Below are positions 1 through 13,004 of a stretch of 64,000 bases of DNA, piece after piece (position 1 is the stretch's first letter; each line of letters opens with the position of its first letter). Location of the stretch: assembly GCA_029204225.1 (NCBI GenBank), contig CM055096.1, positions 999,001 through 1,063,000 of the forward strand, read 5' to 3'. A program made the position numbers and the translations under genes. This DNA is from Diphasiastrum complanatum (lineage: Eukaryota; Streptophyta; Lycopodiopsida; Lycopodiales; Lycopodiaceae). Under the pieces are notes generated by a model. That model saw only the letters and a program-made list of their open reading frames with translations, made no database searches and was not told the origin of the DNA.

Positions 1-2128
1 ACTTAGAGTTTGGAAGAGTCTAGGCCCTTGGAAGGCCTATTTATATGTACTCTTTGTTCATTTGTAATTCATTCCCTTTCAAGCGTTGCTACTACTTTCT
101 CTCTCCTTGAGGGCGCCTAACCCTCTCCCTCTTCTTCTTCTTCCTCTTTTTCTTCTTCTTGTATATGGAGATTGAATGTTAGAAGGATCTTGGCACTTTG
201 ATTTCCTACATCTTCATAATTTATACTTAACCAGCTCATATCTTCATTTTCGAGTATATCATGCCATATTTATGTTGATATTCAATTTTTAACAATAAGG
301 TGGCATCACAATATACAAAAGGGCATCATAAGCATTTACAGTTTCAAAATTATTTTCATCTAAGATAAGATCTTCATTATAGTACATTCAATTGAATGCA
401 CTAAATATATAGTCACAAGATGGTTACAAAAATTCCTAATTCAATTTTAATGAATAGATTTTTTATTTCATAGATCTATAAAATAAAGTCAAAAAATTAT
501 GTCTTGTCCTCTCATTTGTGAGATTGTTGGTTCATTGATTAGTTTACCTTTGTAAGATATTAAGCTGATAGGCACCTTGATATACTAATTAGGTGAATAT
601 TTTAATCAAATATCACCTAGAAGTTGGATTAACCAACATGAACTTTTGTGAATACTCAACACAAAAGTATGGCAATTGTTAGAGACACATCTCATCAAGA
701 AAGACAACATTTATTTTATGTGACATATAAAAGATGAATGTCCACCTACAATGAAACACTTCAAAGCCAAGGCAAAGAACTTTTGGATTAGTATGTTTAA
801 CTATTATATACAAGTCACATGGGACACACAAAATATAATCACTAATCACATGTGATGACATCAATATCTAGAATATTTATCAAATGTACAACATTGGAGG
901 TAAAACAATCTAAGTTGGAAATACAAATTCTTCAATAAGTTAGCAATTGTTACTTCATGTCAATACATGATGCTTGAATTATTACTTACATGGTTGATGG
1001 TAATGGCCATGCGCATGTTCTTGAAGTGAAGTGTGCTGGTAACAATAGACATGTTATTACAAACTTCTTGCATTTAGAAGGTCTAATATGACAACACTTC
1101 TGATGATGATACATCAAAGCCTTGTAGCATGCCCTAGTTTTATGAATTATAGCTCCATGCAACCAAAACCACATTAATGTGGAGATTTTTAGAAAACTAG
1201 ACTTGCTCAACTTGGGGTCTAAGTGGAGAATAAGCATAACTACTTACGTCATAATTCTATCACCTCCCATAGTAGCCCAATAAAATAGTGTTATTGGAGG
1301 CATAACCTATGTCTGTTATGAAGATAAGATTTAATAATCAACATTTTGTCATTCACATATTTCTAGTATGTGTACTTATATTAGTGAAGTAACTAATTAG
1401 AATATTGACCAAAAGAAGCACTTTGTGTTTTAGTAGCACAGTTGCACCAAGATCTGAATCGCGGTTCGGAATCGTGGTCCAAATCAGGATTGTGAATCGC
1501 GATTCAGAAAAAACCAAAATCGTGCAGAATTGATTTTTTTTTTTTGAAATTTTTTTAGAGCTCTGATTAAGAGCATTATTACTGTGTAGTTTGCCGACTG
1601 TTTCGGGTGTAGGATGGTCCAATTTAGGTGCATTAATCCTAGTTAGAACAGATCTAGAGAGAGTAACTATTAAAAAAATAAATGACATTAGTCGGCCCAA
1701 ATGTGTATTGTACCCTCATGGCGTGGGGACGTTGACCAACAAGCCCATCATGCAGAGGGTGATCAGGTGGAAGGTATCAATTGTGGCCCTCATAAACCAT
1801 CTTTTGCAGATGTTGTGAGTGACATGCTTACAAATATTCCTCACAAATGGGACATGCACTATAGCCACTCGTTGAGAGCCCTGCATTGAAACAAAACAGC
1901 TGACTTAATTGGCAGTGTAATGTTTGAGTCAAAAGAAAATTTGTGAATACACATTAGATTTAATACCATGAACCAATAGCAACAATATCTCACTAGAACA
2001 TTCCCCATATCTAGGAAAGTCCTGCATCATCCACATCAAGATCCCCTCTACCACAAAATCTCTTTGTCTATGTGGTCTTGATATATCAAGCACTTGAACT
2101 CCTTGCTATAGAATCTTTAGCTCATCTA
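1..2128. other. Gene-free stretch; possible LTR tail at the left edge
   Basis: No supported gene. The first 240 bases have a TATA-like tttatatgta followed by a CT-rich leader, which resembles the promoter half of an LTR, but no partner LTR is visible. Around 1,455-1,510 the word gaatcgcg/gaatcgtg recurs and includes the palindrome gaatcgcgattc. The short open frames here match nothing I recognise. Confidence 0.3.
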
Positions 2129-3225
2129 TCAAAGGGAGCCATATACACATCCATATTTTTGGCCTTGTATTTTCTTGGGATAAGAAGGGCAAGCAATAGG
2201 TGCCCCCTCTTGATACTTAGCTAAGGGGGAATGTTGTAATTTACAAGGACAAACAGCCAAGTGGACCATGATGTGGAGCACAATCCGAATGGATTCACAC
2301 CATCCATAGACAACCCGAAATGCGCTCATCTCTAAACTCATCCGAAGTAGCATCCACATGCTTCCACATTGGGGACAATCTGCAGGGATCCTCATAGTAT
2401 CGTCCGAAGAATGATTGCTCGAATGCCATGTCATAAACTCCACTATGGACTTGCACTTAAACATATGTCGTATCATGGGTATGATGGAAAAATGCCTTAC
2501 CACTTTGGCGAGTATGGTGTCTCCTTGTAAATATTGCTTGTAATGATGTTTCTCACAATGTGGACACATGCTTGCCTCCTCAAACTCGTCTGGATATAAA
2601 ATGCAATCGTTGGGACATGCATGAATACTCTTGCAATCCATGCCGACTGTCAATAGCATTTTCTTGGCTTCTTGTCGAAATGCTGCCATGGTGTTATTTG
2701 GAGGCAACATTTTTCTGAGAAAACTATGACAAGATATTCTTATAATTAGTTATAGTTTCTCAAAACACATGAAATACAAAATGAGATTTGAGTTTAGTAC
2801 ACCAAAAGGCAAGCTCACCTAAACAACTACGTGACACTCGCATCCGACCACCTAAACTCAGTTTGCAAATTTAGAAGTAATAAGCAAGCTCGCAACTTTG
2901 ACATTTGTCCTGACATTTGTCCACCCTCGTACAAAGGAGTGGATGCCAAGCCACACATCATCTCTTCTTCCCTCATCAATGTGGCTTTGGATGGTTTTGT
3001 GAAGAATGCATCCATCATGTCATTCATGTCACCCTCATAATCATGCATTGTGAATGGCATATCCTCGTGAATTGTGTCTCCTTGAGACATATCTTCGTGC
3101 AAGTTCGCATGTGCATGCAAGGAAAGCATGTGAGAGATTTTTACTAGTTTGATCATTATAGTCATATTTGTATATTTAAAAATTGAGGCCAATTTAATTA
3201 TTAGACTTAGAGTTTGACTTTTCAA
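2129..3225 (-). mobile_element. CACTA (En/Spm) TNP2-type transposase remnant
   Basis: Two open pieces (2,129-2,710 and 2,827-3,225) read on the minus strand. The downstream piece has the N-terminal TNP2 signature: a CPNDCILY box, a CPHC pair shortly after, then a region like K.V.RHFSIIPMIRHMF and a MTWH box followed by HSSDD. This zinc-binding lead-in precedes the catalytic part in CACTA transposases. The upstream piece has an acidic stretch, as is common just before the TNP2 domain, but is only weakly informative. The catalytic domain and terminal inverted repeats were not found, so this is a dead fragment. Family assignment rests on motif memory. Confidence 0.65.
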
Positions 3226-3313
3226 AGTTATATTAGTCTAAAGGCATTTAAATTACCACTTTTGGAAAGTGAGAAAAATGCAGGAGGTTGAGTTTAGTAG
3301 ATTCAAATTTGAA

Positions 3314-3866
3314 TGTTGGAGACATTGAATCTAATCCACATTAATGCTAGGGTTTTTGCTGTGGAGGGAAACCAAACTCATTAATGAGTCATGGATCTAT
3401 TATATGTAGTTGTACACACATGGGAAGAGAAGCATTCTCTCTCTTTCATCTCATTTCATGCTTATACATGAGTTCTCTTGGGTTCATCTATCCATTGGTG
3501 CACTATCTTGGTGATATCTTGCAATCTTGTGTGTAGAATGCTCATTTCATGCTTATATGAGTTCTCTAGGGTTCATCTATCCATTGGTGCAATATCTTTG
3601 TGATATCTTGCAATCTGTGTGTAGAATACTCATTTTATGTTATATTTGGATCCACACGTGTGAAATACAATAGCTTACTATTTTTGTACGGATAACAACT
3701 TCATATTATCTTATGTTTGATGTATGATCAAGATCTAGTTGAGTTTGCATCTCTATCATTGAGTAGATGTTGGTTTTCTACATTGGGCATTGATGAATTT
3801 TGAGTTGTCTTTCTAACCAAAGATCAATAGATGTTAATGGATCTTAAATGATTCATTTTTTTCACA
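3314..3866 (+). repeat. Probable 5' LTR of a Copia element
   Basis: Starts TGTTGG and ends CACA immediately before a tRNA-iMet-type primer binding site. It contains a tandem duplication of about 91 bp (unit roughly 3,451-3,541, then 3,542-3,632, sharing the phrases catttcatgctta and ccattggtgca). It also holds a CACACGTGTG palindrome near 3,653. No matching 3' LTR was found in the window, so the boundaries are inferred from the termini and the adjacent PBS. Confidence 0.5.
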
Positions 3867-3879
3867 TGGTATTAGAGCT
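3867..3879 (+). promoter_or_regulatory. Primer binding site (tRNA-iMet type)
   Basis: The sequence tggtattagagct differs by one base from the canonical tggtatcagagc, the complement of the initiator-Met tRNA 3' end used by plant Copia elements. It directly follows a CA terminus. Confidence 0.6.
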
Positions 3880-4463
3880 TCTATTGTAGGTTATGAAAGG
3901 ATCAGTCACATTCATCAAGGATTTGGACGAGTTTCTATCTCCAGAGCATGCTAGACTAGTTTCTACTAAAAAAATCAAGTATGATGCATATGTAGAAGTG
4001 ATCTGTAGGGCTCAACTCAAATTAGGTTTATGAACTTAATCGATTCTGATTTCACAAGTGTTTTACTGGAGTTGGCCAATGTTTAATGCATTAGGAAAGC
4101 CTCAATGGTGGCTACAAGATTCTATATCAAGTTTTAGGCAATTGCATGTAGAATTTGAAATAATCAGTTTTTTGTAATTTTGTCAAAATTCTAATTTTGA
4201 TTGGATCTCTATTTTTTGAGTTTGCTAGACTTCATTAGAGTGTTTTTCAATCTTAGGAAGTGTCAAGATTCACTAGATTTTAGGTGGATCTAGGTTGATC
4301 AATATTTCATCTTTCTATGTCTTGATTTGCTAGTGATAAGTGCTAGAAGAGAATTGAAAGGTTCTATATTTATATGATTTCTTTTAGGAAACATTTTTTG
4401 TATCTCAAAAGAGTGCTTTGTGCATTGAAATAGGTTGAAAGAGAAGGATTAGGTCATTGTAAT

Positions 4464-5089
4464 ATGGCTACATCAAGTGGATTCATGTTGGAAAGCAATG
4501 ATAGGCTTATCTCAAGCAACTACTCTACATGGAAGGTGAGGATGGAATATCTTTTTGAAATGTGAGTTGATGGAATCACTATATCTATGAGTTGATGGAT
4601 ATTGTTGCAGGGTTGGAGGAGAGACCACAGCAAGATCAATTGAGGTATGACAAGAGAGCTAAGAAAGCTCTACACATGATCAAGATGAATATTACCAATG
4701 AGCTACTCAAGGAGATTGGTAAGTGCAATTCATATCGAGAGGCTTGGGAAGCTTTGAAGAAGCTTTATGAATCCAAGTCTACTTCTAGAGTGTTGACTAA
4801 GAAGACAAAGCTTTCAAAGTACTCAAAAGAAAGAAGGAAACCTAATACTTTTATTTTGAGGGTTAAGGCTCTAAGTGATGAGTTAGCTTGCATTGATGAG
4901 AGCATTAAGGAAGGAGATCTTGTTCAATTTATTCTTAATGGTTTGTTGGATGCTCATGCTAACATTGTACAAAGTCTTGCTATTCAAAAAACTTTGCCAA
5001 GTTATATGGATCTTCAAGATATCTTGATCAATGAGGAATATAGGCTGAAAAGCAAGAGGTGGATCACATTCAAGTTGTTAGTACAATAG
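4464..5089 (+). pseudogene. Copia gag remnant (UBN2/gag-polypeptide type)
   Basis: A start at 4,464 opens MATSSGFMLES and continues through SSNYSTWKVRMEYLF, the N-terminal Copia gag motif. It breaks at a stop and frameshift near 4,570-4,590. The frame resumes at 4,592 with KKALHMIKMNI, YREAWEALKKLYES and LVQFILNGLLD, all landmarks of gag-polypeptide domains in this family. It ends at a stop at 5,089, before any zinc knuckle, protease or integrase. It belongs downstream of the LTR and PBS at 3,314-3,879. Non-functional. Confidence 0.75.
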
Positions 5090-8000
5090 TTTTAATACAA
5101 AGTTGTAAGTGGGTTGGAAAACTCGTGAGAAAGGATGGGTTTCCACTCTCAGAGATTTCCCATATATGTTATTTACTCATGAGAAGTAGAGTTCTTTTGT
5201 AGCTGAGTTACAAGATTCTCAATGAGTAACATATGTGGATTCTGGAAGAATCTGCCAGATAAGAATGTGTTTATGTATTGGGTCATAGTGAGATTATTTT
5301 CATATGTGCACGATTAATCTTGTATAGATCTACTATGTATTCCTGGTTGCTAGGGTTATTTGGTGCACATAACTTAGTCGGTGAACATAGACATATGATC
5401 AAGTATTGTTGAAACAAATACTTGAGGAGTTAATAGATGATCTAAATGTGGTGTTATACTAGTATAATTAAGATCTACACCTACAGATTTGATTTTTCTA
5501 AATCATTAGCATTTAACTTGAGTAATCAATTTACTCCTGAGGAAGTTAATTGGCAAAACGGACAATGTGAAGGGAATTCACCAGGAACTATTTGTTTATG
5601 TGTATTGCTTGTAAGACACATGATTTATGGGTCATTTGGATTCATTTGGAAAATTGTGTGCATAGGATATACGGAATTCTTGGGTGAGTATTTATCACCT
5701 GAGAAATAAACTCAATTCATTAGTTATTGGATCCCAAAGAACTCAATTGGATAACGAATCATAATGATTCCAAGATATCTAGATTTAGTTCTAGACAGTG
5801 ATCTGAAGTTTTTGGTTGCAGCTGAGGATAGTTTTTAATACTATTTTGGTATATTTTATGTCTTAAACTACCTGATGGTTTGGAATTTGGATAAATCACA
5901 TTTTGGTTAAGAATCCAGTTTGAAGAATATTCTTAAAATCTAGTATTTTTCTAGTGGAAAAGATTTTGGAATGATTCTTGTATATTTCTTGAGTTGTGTA
6001 TTAAACATAAACTCTAGTATCCTTTAGCAATTAAGTATCTTATGAGATTCCAGTGAATTATGATTGATGAATCATAAGAAATCCATAGCTAAAAAGATGA
6101 TGTAGGACTAGCAACATGAGAAGATCAAAAGGATGTGTCATACAAAGTCTTCTTAAGAATGCATCGATTTAAATTGTTGTAGAGAAATTTGTAGTTGTTT
6201 CCAATTCCAATATATACTAAGTTATTTGCATAGACTCACACGTGCAATATAGATGTTGATGTATATGACTAGGTACATACATAGATACTTCAACCCAATC
6301 TTGAAGTCCATAAATGGCATATCAAATCTAGGTATCCTATGAGTAGATTAGCCCAAAAGGGTATGATCAATAATACAGTTTTGTTTGAACTTCAATAAGT
6401 GTTTGATACGGAGATATATCTAGTGTCTACTAACTAAATCCATTTATAAAAGAAAGAGATGGTGAGAGATTACATTGAATGAATCAAAACCCTCTGATTA
6501 GAATGTAATCCAGAATTGACTTTGGATCATGCAATGAGTAACAGTGGTTTTTAGCTGCATTGCTAAAAAGCATCAGACATGAACTCAAGAGGAGCAATAT
6601 GTGATGTTGCAACAAGAAATGGAAGATGCGATGGGGAGGAAGATAAAGATCAAATGATGAATCCAATATTGGAATGTTGCCTTGTGCAGTTGGGTAGATC
6701 ATCAAAAAGAAGAGGTGTCAAAAGATGGTAAAGTTAGTATTTTAAATCCACTTGTATCTATGGTTAATGAAGATTATCTAGATCCACTACATAGCTCAAA
6801 TCAACGAACATATGTAAATACCCACTCACATCAGTGTGAGGATTCTTTTAAGATGACTGAACTAGAGATTTCAAAATGGAAATGAACACACATATACTTC
6901 CAAGTAACATGCATATAACTCTTGGAAAGTTTTTACGTTTGATACCACATGCAAAGGAAGTTTGGCAGGACAATTAACAGATCTAGAACCAAATACCCAC
7001 ATGAATTATTATATTATGCTGGATTTGAAGAATAAAATGAAATTCTCAATGTGGAAAAGTGACTAACAGAATATCACTTTCTGAAAAATTGGCAAAATCT
7101 AGCTTGAGTATTTTGCATATCCTTGTACATATTGAAATCTCACACGTGTGGAGCATGTTCCCACGTGTGGAAAGTAGTCAAAATCATGTTAGATCTATGT
7201 TGAGTTAGGGGTACTTGAAATTTAGTAGACATCAATCCATGTGTTAGTAGTTGATTAGGCCTTTTTTGGTATTAGAGGCAATTTGAGCAAGTACACATGT
7301 AAAGTCATGATTAGGCCAAAAGTAGAGTGTGATATTGTGGCTCTTGTTACATTTGTCATGATGAGGTTGGATGTGTGACACTTCCCTACGTGTTGGCATG
7401 AGAGCTAGTGACCAATCAAAGGCTAGAAATCCACCAAATTGGTCCAATCAAGTTTGAGGGTCAATATGTCACTCAACCACTCATATTTAGAGGAGGAAAA
7501 GAAGGCGTCTAATCATGTTTCACTCTCCTTCACCTCTAGTTGCTACTTATATGTGTCTTAGATCAGTTCTATGTAAGTTTTTTGGAGTTAATGAGAGTTT
7601 CTACATTTTGAGCATTTTTGGATTTCTCTCTCTACCCGAGTATTGGTATTTGGATTCTCTCTATTTTGTACTTAGTTTTTCCCATCTAGAGTCTCCACAC
7701 ATGTGAATGTACTTTGGAGAGTGACATATGCATGTTTCATTGTGCTCTTGCCTTAGATTTGTGAGATAGATCTTGGAATTCAATCTACGCTTGATCTATT
7801 GTGCAATCACCTGCATCTTAGGAGATCAAACACACTTTTGGATTGTCCCACACATGTGAAATTCAGCACACTTTGCCAATCAAGCATAAACAGTTTGATC
7901 GAAAAGCAACAATGATTGATGGTGGATCTGGAGTTAATTTTATTTCTTTTAAGTTGTATGAGAAATGAGTTAATTTGATTTCAAAGCTTAAACTTGCAAA

Positions 8001-8100
8001 GTTTGCAATCAAATTGGAAAAAAAAAAATTGAACCTTTTTTTCAACTTTCAAACTAGCCTACCTGTGATCATTCCAGCCATCATTATATACTTGCAAATA
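5090..8100. other. Unassigned repeat-like DNA
   Basis: No coding region I can defend. Two CACACGTGTG-like palindromes lie at about 7,141-7,165 and CACATGTG variants lie near 7,690 and 7,850, as seen in LTRs elsewhere in the window, so old LTR sequence is likely. The small open frames at 5,446-5,709, 6,682-6,885 and 7,515-7,706 have no recognisable motif. Confidence 0.3.
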
Positions 8101-8175
8101 TATCTAAACAAATTATTTTCACTCAGTTTTTTTTTTTTTTGAGTCTGATAAATTTCCTACTTTACATGCATAAAG

Positions 8176-8569
8176 ATGAACGTGAGCAATGACCTCTTGA
8201 AAGACGTGTCATCTTGTATCTCGGCCAAGGAGACTTGGGATTCATTAAAAGGAATCTATGAATCCAACAACACTTCAAGGATTCTCATGCTTAGAAACCA
8301 AGTACTTCAAATCATGAAAGGAAGTGGTGAGAGTGCACAAGAATATGTGCTTAGAATCAAATATTTGAACAAACAATTGGCTTCCATTGGAGATAGAATC
8401 CAAGATAAAGAACTTGTGCAAGTCATTCTCAATCAATGGACTAGGTGATGAGTACACTAATCTAGTCCAAAGTTTTGCCATCCAAGATCATCTACCTACT
8501 ATTGACAAGTTCCATATTGTGTTTGTGGATGAGGAGAGTAGGACATGCAACATCTCAAGGAAAGTATGA
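8176..8569 (+). pseudogene. Copia gag fragment
   Basis: Reads MNVSNDLLKDVSS, AKETWDSLKGIYES, RILMLRNQ and ELVQVILN, then frameshifts near 8,435 into [18 protein letters not shown] and VDEESR. This is the middle of a Copia gag polypeptide of the same subfamily as the fragments at 4.5, 11.7, 33.2 and 62.5 kb. The start and the zinc knuckle are missing. Confidence 0.8.
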
Positions 8570-9225
8570 TAAAATCACACAAGCTAGTTTTGTAATTTCC
8601 ACTTGTAAATTGCATTGAGGCCATTTTGTGGGATGTCACACGTGCCAAAATCATAGGATACTTTCTTCTAAGTCAAATCAATAACCTAGCTTTGGAATGA
8701 GGCCAAAATGTGCATAGATAGGCTAGGGAGATTCTAGGAGCTAAAAATAACAATTTTTACATTGTTTTGGATCTCAAGATCTCGACCCCCAATTAGGGTG
8801 GATATTATGACATAATAGGTTAAGAATTAGGTTTAGGTTATGGATGGATCAGAGGAAGCCCTAAATTCTCATATCCAAGGCACTTATGTATGAATATGTG
8901 ATGGACCATCCATCCAATTATGAGTAAAATCGAGATCTTCCTTCATGACTAGTTTTTGTCTATCATTTGAATGATGATTGCTATTGACATATGGTTTTTT
9001 GTAATCATGAAGGTACGGGTTATACTGTACACATGTAGCGGTAGGCCGTACTTTCACACGTGTGAGTCACTTTGCATGAATTTGGAGTCAAATTTCAAGC
9101 CAAGATAAGCTAGAAATCAGTGTATTGGTTTGTGTTCTAGCTATTATGTCTTGATTGGATCTTAATTAGGTGCTTTCTCCATCATTTCTAGGATCAGTTG
9201 GACTTATTTTGCTGCATTTTCAACA

Positions 9226-9238
9226 TGGTATCAGATCC
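9226..9238 (+). promoter_or_regulatory. Primer binding site after a presumed LTR end
   Basis: tggtatcagatcc follows tttcaaca, giving a CA-terminated LTR and PBS junction. A CACACGTGTG palindrome lies about 170 bp upstream, near 9,055. The following 250 bases look like the untranslated leader. The coding part on this strand is absent, because an oppositely oriented Copia follows. Confidence 0.5.
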
Positions 9239-9527
9239 ATTCCAATAATTCATGCTAGAATCATGGATTTTGATGCAATTCAAGAATGATTGCTATCTAG
9301 ACACAATCTATGGTTGGTACCTTCAATCTTTGATCAATTTGAGTGGAGAGGGGTCTAATATTTTTTTTAATTACATGATTTTTAGCTTTAAAATCCAAGT
9401 TGAGGTCATCTCTTGTCAATTGGATCAAAATAACAAGTATTTTGTGCTTTCTTCTCTTTGATGCTACTCGATTTGTAGAGTCAATCACAAGGAATAGTTT
9501 TCAATCATTTAATAGGAAGGTATATCA

Positions 9528-11735
9528 TCATTCTTGGTGTTGTAATAGATGATGAGCTACTTCAATTTGTTTGGTCCTTGCATGCCTTGCATACCAAGAC
9601 CTTGGTGCTTGTTTCAATCCATAGAGACTTTTGAGCAAAAGACAAACTTTTGATTCATCACCTTCTTTCACAAAACTTCGAGGTTGCTCCATGTAAATCT
9701 CCTCCTCAAGGTAACCATTGAGAAATGCATTAGAAACATCAAGCTGGAACATACTCCAATTGTGAAAACATGCAAGAGATATAAGTATTCGGATTGTTAC
9801 CATCTTTGCATGAGACTCCTTGATTTGTGCATCATCCAAGTTAAACTTCTGATCTTCATGAAAGATCACATCTCTATTAACAACATTCTTGTTAGTAGAA
9901 GGAAGATATACTTTGTATGCTTTTTTAGTGGATGCATATCCTACAAAAATTTCCACTAGGATCTTCCTTCTTCCTATTCTCTAGAGGCACATGCACAAAG
10001 CATACACAACCAAAAATCCTAAGATGATCTACCTTAGGCTTTTTCTTATACAACATTTCAAATGGTGTTTTTCCTCCTATTGCAAGATTTGGAATCCTAT
10101 TACAAAGATAGTTTTCACATGCAACTGCCTCTCCCCAAAATTCTTTAGGCAGAGAAGCTTCTAGCCTAATTGCTTTTGCATATTGACACAAAGTTCTATT
10201 TTTTCTCTTAGCAACTCCATTTTGCGGAGGAGTAGATGAACAAGAAAACTCTCTTTGAATGACCCCTCTCTCACATAAGTCTTTAAACCTATTGGAAGTG
10301 TATTCTCCTCCACTATCACTTCTCAAAGCTTTCAACTTGAAAGAAAACTGCTTTTCTACATAATCTTTGAAAGTAAGAAAAACGTCATAGACCATGGCTT
10401 TTGAAGACAACATATAGATCCAATAATATCTTGTATAGTCATCTACAAAGGAAACAAAGCAATTTGCTCCTCCTTTGCTCTTAGTTGATGAGAAATGAAC
10501 ATCAGAGTGCACTAGTTCAAATGGTTGCTTTGTTTTGATGCTTGATCTAGGAAAAGGCCTTCTATGTGATTTTGCCAGCACACAAGCTTCACAAGGTAGA
10601 AGCTCCTTTGACGGTGTCTTTGGTAGTCCAACAACTTTTCCTTCCTTGACCATAGATTGCATGGCTTTGAAATTGGGATGACCCAATCTCTTGTGCCACA
10701 GATCCTCATGTAGAACCTTGGTCTCATAAGCAATATCTAAAATGTTAGCACTCTCCTAGAATCTAGTTTGTACAACTTACCAATTCTAGATCCTCTAGCA
10801 ATAACTTCATTTTCTCTTGAGATTATACACTTTTCAACTTGAAACTTGACATCCAATCCACTATCAAACAATTGTCCTAAACTAATAAGATTCTTGGTCA
10901 ATCTAGGAACATAAAGTACATCATGTAAGCAAAAAGATTTTGATGATGATGCATGCAGTGGAATACTACCTATTCCTTCAATCCTATACTCTACATCATT
11001 AGCAGTATAGATTGATCTTTTTGCACCTAGATATGGCATGAGACTAGTGAAAGAGTTCCTAGAACTAGATATATGGGAACTAGCCCCACTATCTATCCAC
11101 CAGACTTCTTCATTCTTAAAAGGAAAAGATGAAAAGGTAGACATCATTAATGAATCCTCTCTTTCACTCTCAACACCCTCACACTCATCCTCATTAGTAA
11201 GGTTAGCTTGCTTAGATTGGTTCTTCTTCTTGAAACATTTTGATGCATAGTGTCCTTTCTTGCCACAGAAAAAACACTTGATCTTTGACAACTTCTTCTT
11301 GCCACTGGATGTTGCAGCTTGTGAGGATTGATCCTCACCACCTTCATTGGCTTTGTCCTTCTTGAAGTGTTGTTGTCCTTTGCCCTTGCCTCTGGACTTG
11401 TCTCTGATGAAGAGTGCTTTGTCATCTCCACCATCTTTCAATGAAAGTCTGTTGATCCTCAACATCTTGTTCTCTTGTCTGCTTTCTTCAGCAATGAGAA
11501 CACCTTGCAGTGTCTCCAAGGATGGAAGATCCTCCTTGACAGAATAAGTCTGCACAATATTGTCATACTCATCTCTAAGTCCATTTAGGACTACTTGAAC
11601 AAGTTCAGTGTTCTTAAGAGCATCACCAATACCAGCTAACTCTTGATGAAGATCCTTAACTCTCATGACATATGATGAAGCACTCTCATCTACTCTCTGA
11701 TAACTTAGAAATATTTGGTTTCTAAGTGTAAGCAA
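9528..11735 (-). mobile_element. Decayed Copia polyprotein on the minus strand
   Basis: Read from 11,735 downward. Gag has LTLRNQIF and ELVQVVLNGLRDEYD. A CCHC knuckle ([14 protein letters not shown]) follows near 11,240-11,280, then the protease active site [10 protein letters not shown] near 11,085. Next come the pre-integrase box LWHKRLGHPNF near 10,690 and an integrase core with HSDVHFS, SDSGGEY and NGVAKRKNR (9,925-10,686). After that are a short RT piece with MFQLDVSNAFLNGYLEEE and the RNase H tail word QIEVAHH. There are frameshifts near 10,745 and 9,940. Most of RT is missing: the integrase C-terminus is joined to AKMVTIR, and the RT piece is joined to the RNase H end. It faces the Copia fragment starting at 11,824. 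Non-autonomous. Confidence 0.9.
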
Positions 11736-11823
11736 TCTAGAAGTATTCTTGGTTTCATAGATTGTTTTTAGAGTATCCTAGAATGTGATTGGATGTTAAT
11801 GAGTTTTCAAACTAAAACTCAAC

Positions 11824-12524
11824 ATGGATGCAAGTGTAAGCAAGCACAAGGCAAGTTTAGTTGCCAAAGGATATGCTCAAGCTAGGGGCATAGACTATGA
11901 AGAAACATTTGCACCCGTGGCCAAGATGGTCACCATAAGGTTATTTCTAGCATTTGCTTCACATTTTGGTTGGATGCTTTTCCAAATGGATGTTTCTAAT
12001 GCATTCCTTAATGGTTATTTGGAGGAAGACATCTTCATGGAGCAGCCCCAAGGCTTCATCAAGCTCGGGATGGAAGGTAAAGTATGTCATCTTCAAAGGA
12101 GCTTGTATGGCTTGAAGCAAACATCAAGGTCTTGGAATTCAAGACTCAATGATTTTCTAGTTTCTATTGGATTCACTCAAAGTGAGTATGATCCTAAAGT
12201 TTGATGTAAATGGCATTGTAATTTTATTGATTTATGTAGATGACATCATACTTAGTGTTGATAACATTGATGGCATTGAGAAAATCAAGAAAAATCTATC
12301 TCTAGAATCTAAGATGGTAGATCTTGGTCAACTTCACTTTAGAGTTGAAGGTCATGAGTTTAGTTGTTGTTCCACTCCTTTATAATGACAACATTTCAGT
12401 CCAACACCTTACAACCAACCCAATCTTCCATGCAAGGTCAAAGCATATTGAGATCTCTCATCATTTCGTGAGAGAAAAGGTGCAATCTAAGGAGATATTT
12501 GTGGAGCATGTGGCAACTAGTGAA
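11824..12524 (+). pseudogene. Copia reverse transcriptase / RNase H fragment
   Basis: Open frame with KHKASLVAKGYAQ, DYEETFAPVAKM, MDVSNAFLNGYLEEDIF and SLYGLKQTSRSW, which is the Copia RT N-terminal half. After a shift near 12,195 the catalytic box LLIYVDDIIL is readable at about 12,220-12,250. Near 12,360 the RT jumps, by deletion, to the RNase H end ([21 protein letters not shown]). The piece is cut at 12,525 by a Gypsy LTR. Gag, protease and integrase are absent. Confidence 0.88.
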
Positions 12525-13004
12525 TGTGTAAAGACCACTAGGGAAAACCCCTAAGATGAGGATAGGAAAACACAACATGAAACATGTAGGAGTAAAACCA
12601 ACCAACCAAACCTAGATCAATCCTGGTTCTAGCCCCCGAGCCATGCCATGTGAAAGCTAGAGGAGAAGAGAGCAACTGGTAACTTGAACCTAGTTGTCGA
12701 TGGAAGAATCCCTACCTCAATATATAGAGAGTAGATTCTTGTGCATGAACCCATGCAATCCCCATGCAGGTCAACTATAAATAGGTCACATCTCTTCATG
12801 CAGTCCTCCTTCCTATATCCGTCACACGTACATGCACTACTCCATATGTCTCAATAAGAGTGTCTGGGGCCTCTCAAGGTAATTAGTCACAAACAGGCCT
12901 CGACTTGGAATTAAATCTTCGCATGGCTAACAAACTTGAATACCGGAGGGCCAATCTACCATATTAGGACTATTCCATATCCTTAGTTGAATATGGCCAC
13001 AACA
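12525..13004 (-). repeat. Gypsy LTR (480 bp, TG..CA) nested in Copia DNA
   Basis: Bounded by TGTGTAAAG at 12,525 and CACAACA at 13,004. On the minus strand it is preceded by the polypurine tract tttaagggaggaagaa (13,005-13,020), so this is the 3' LTR of a minus-strand element. It interrupts the Copia RNase H reading frame at SEC, so it landed later than that fragment. A possible target-site base run gtgaa precedes it; the other side is not visible. Confidence 0.65.
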
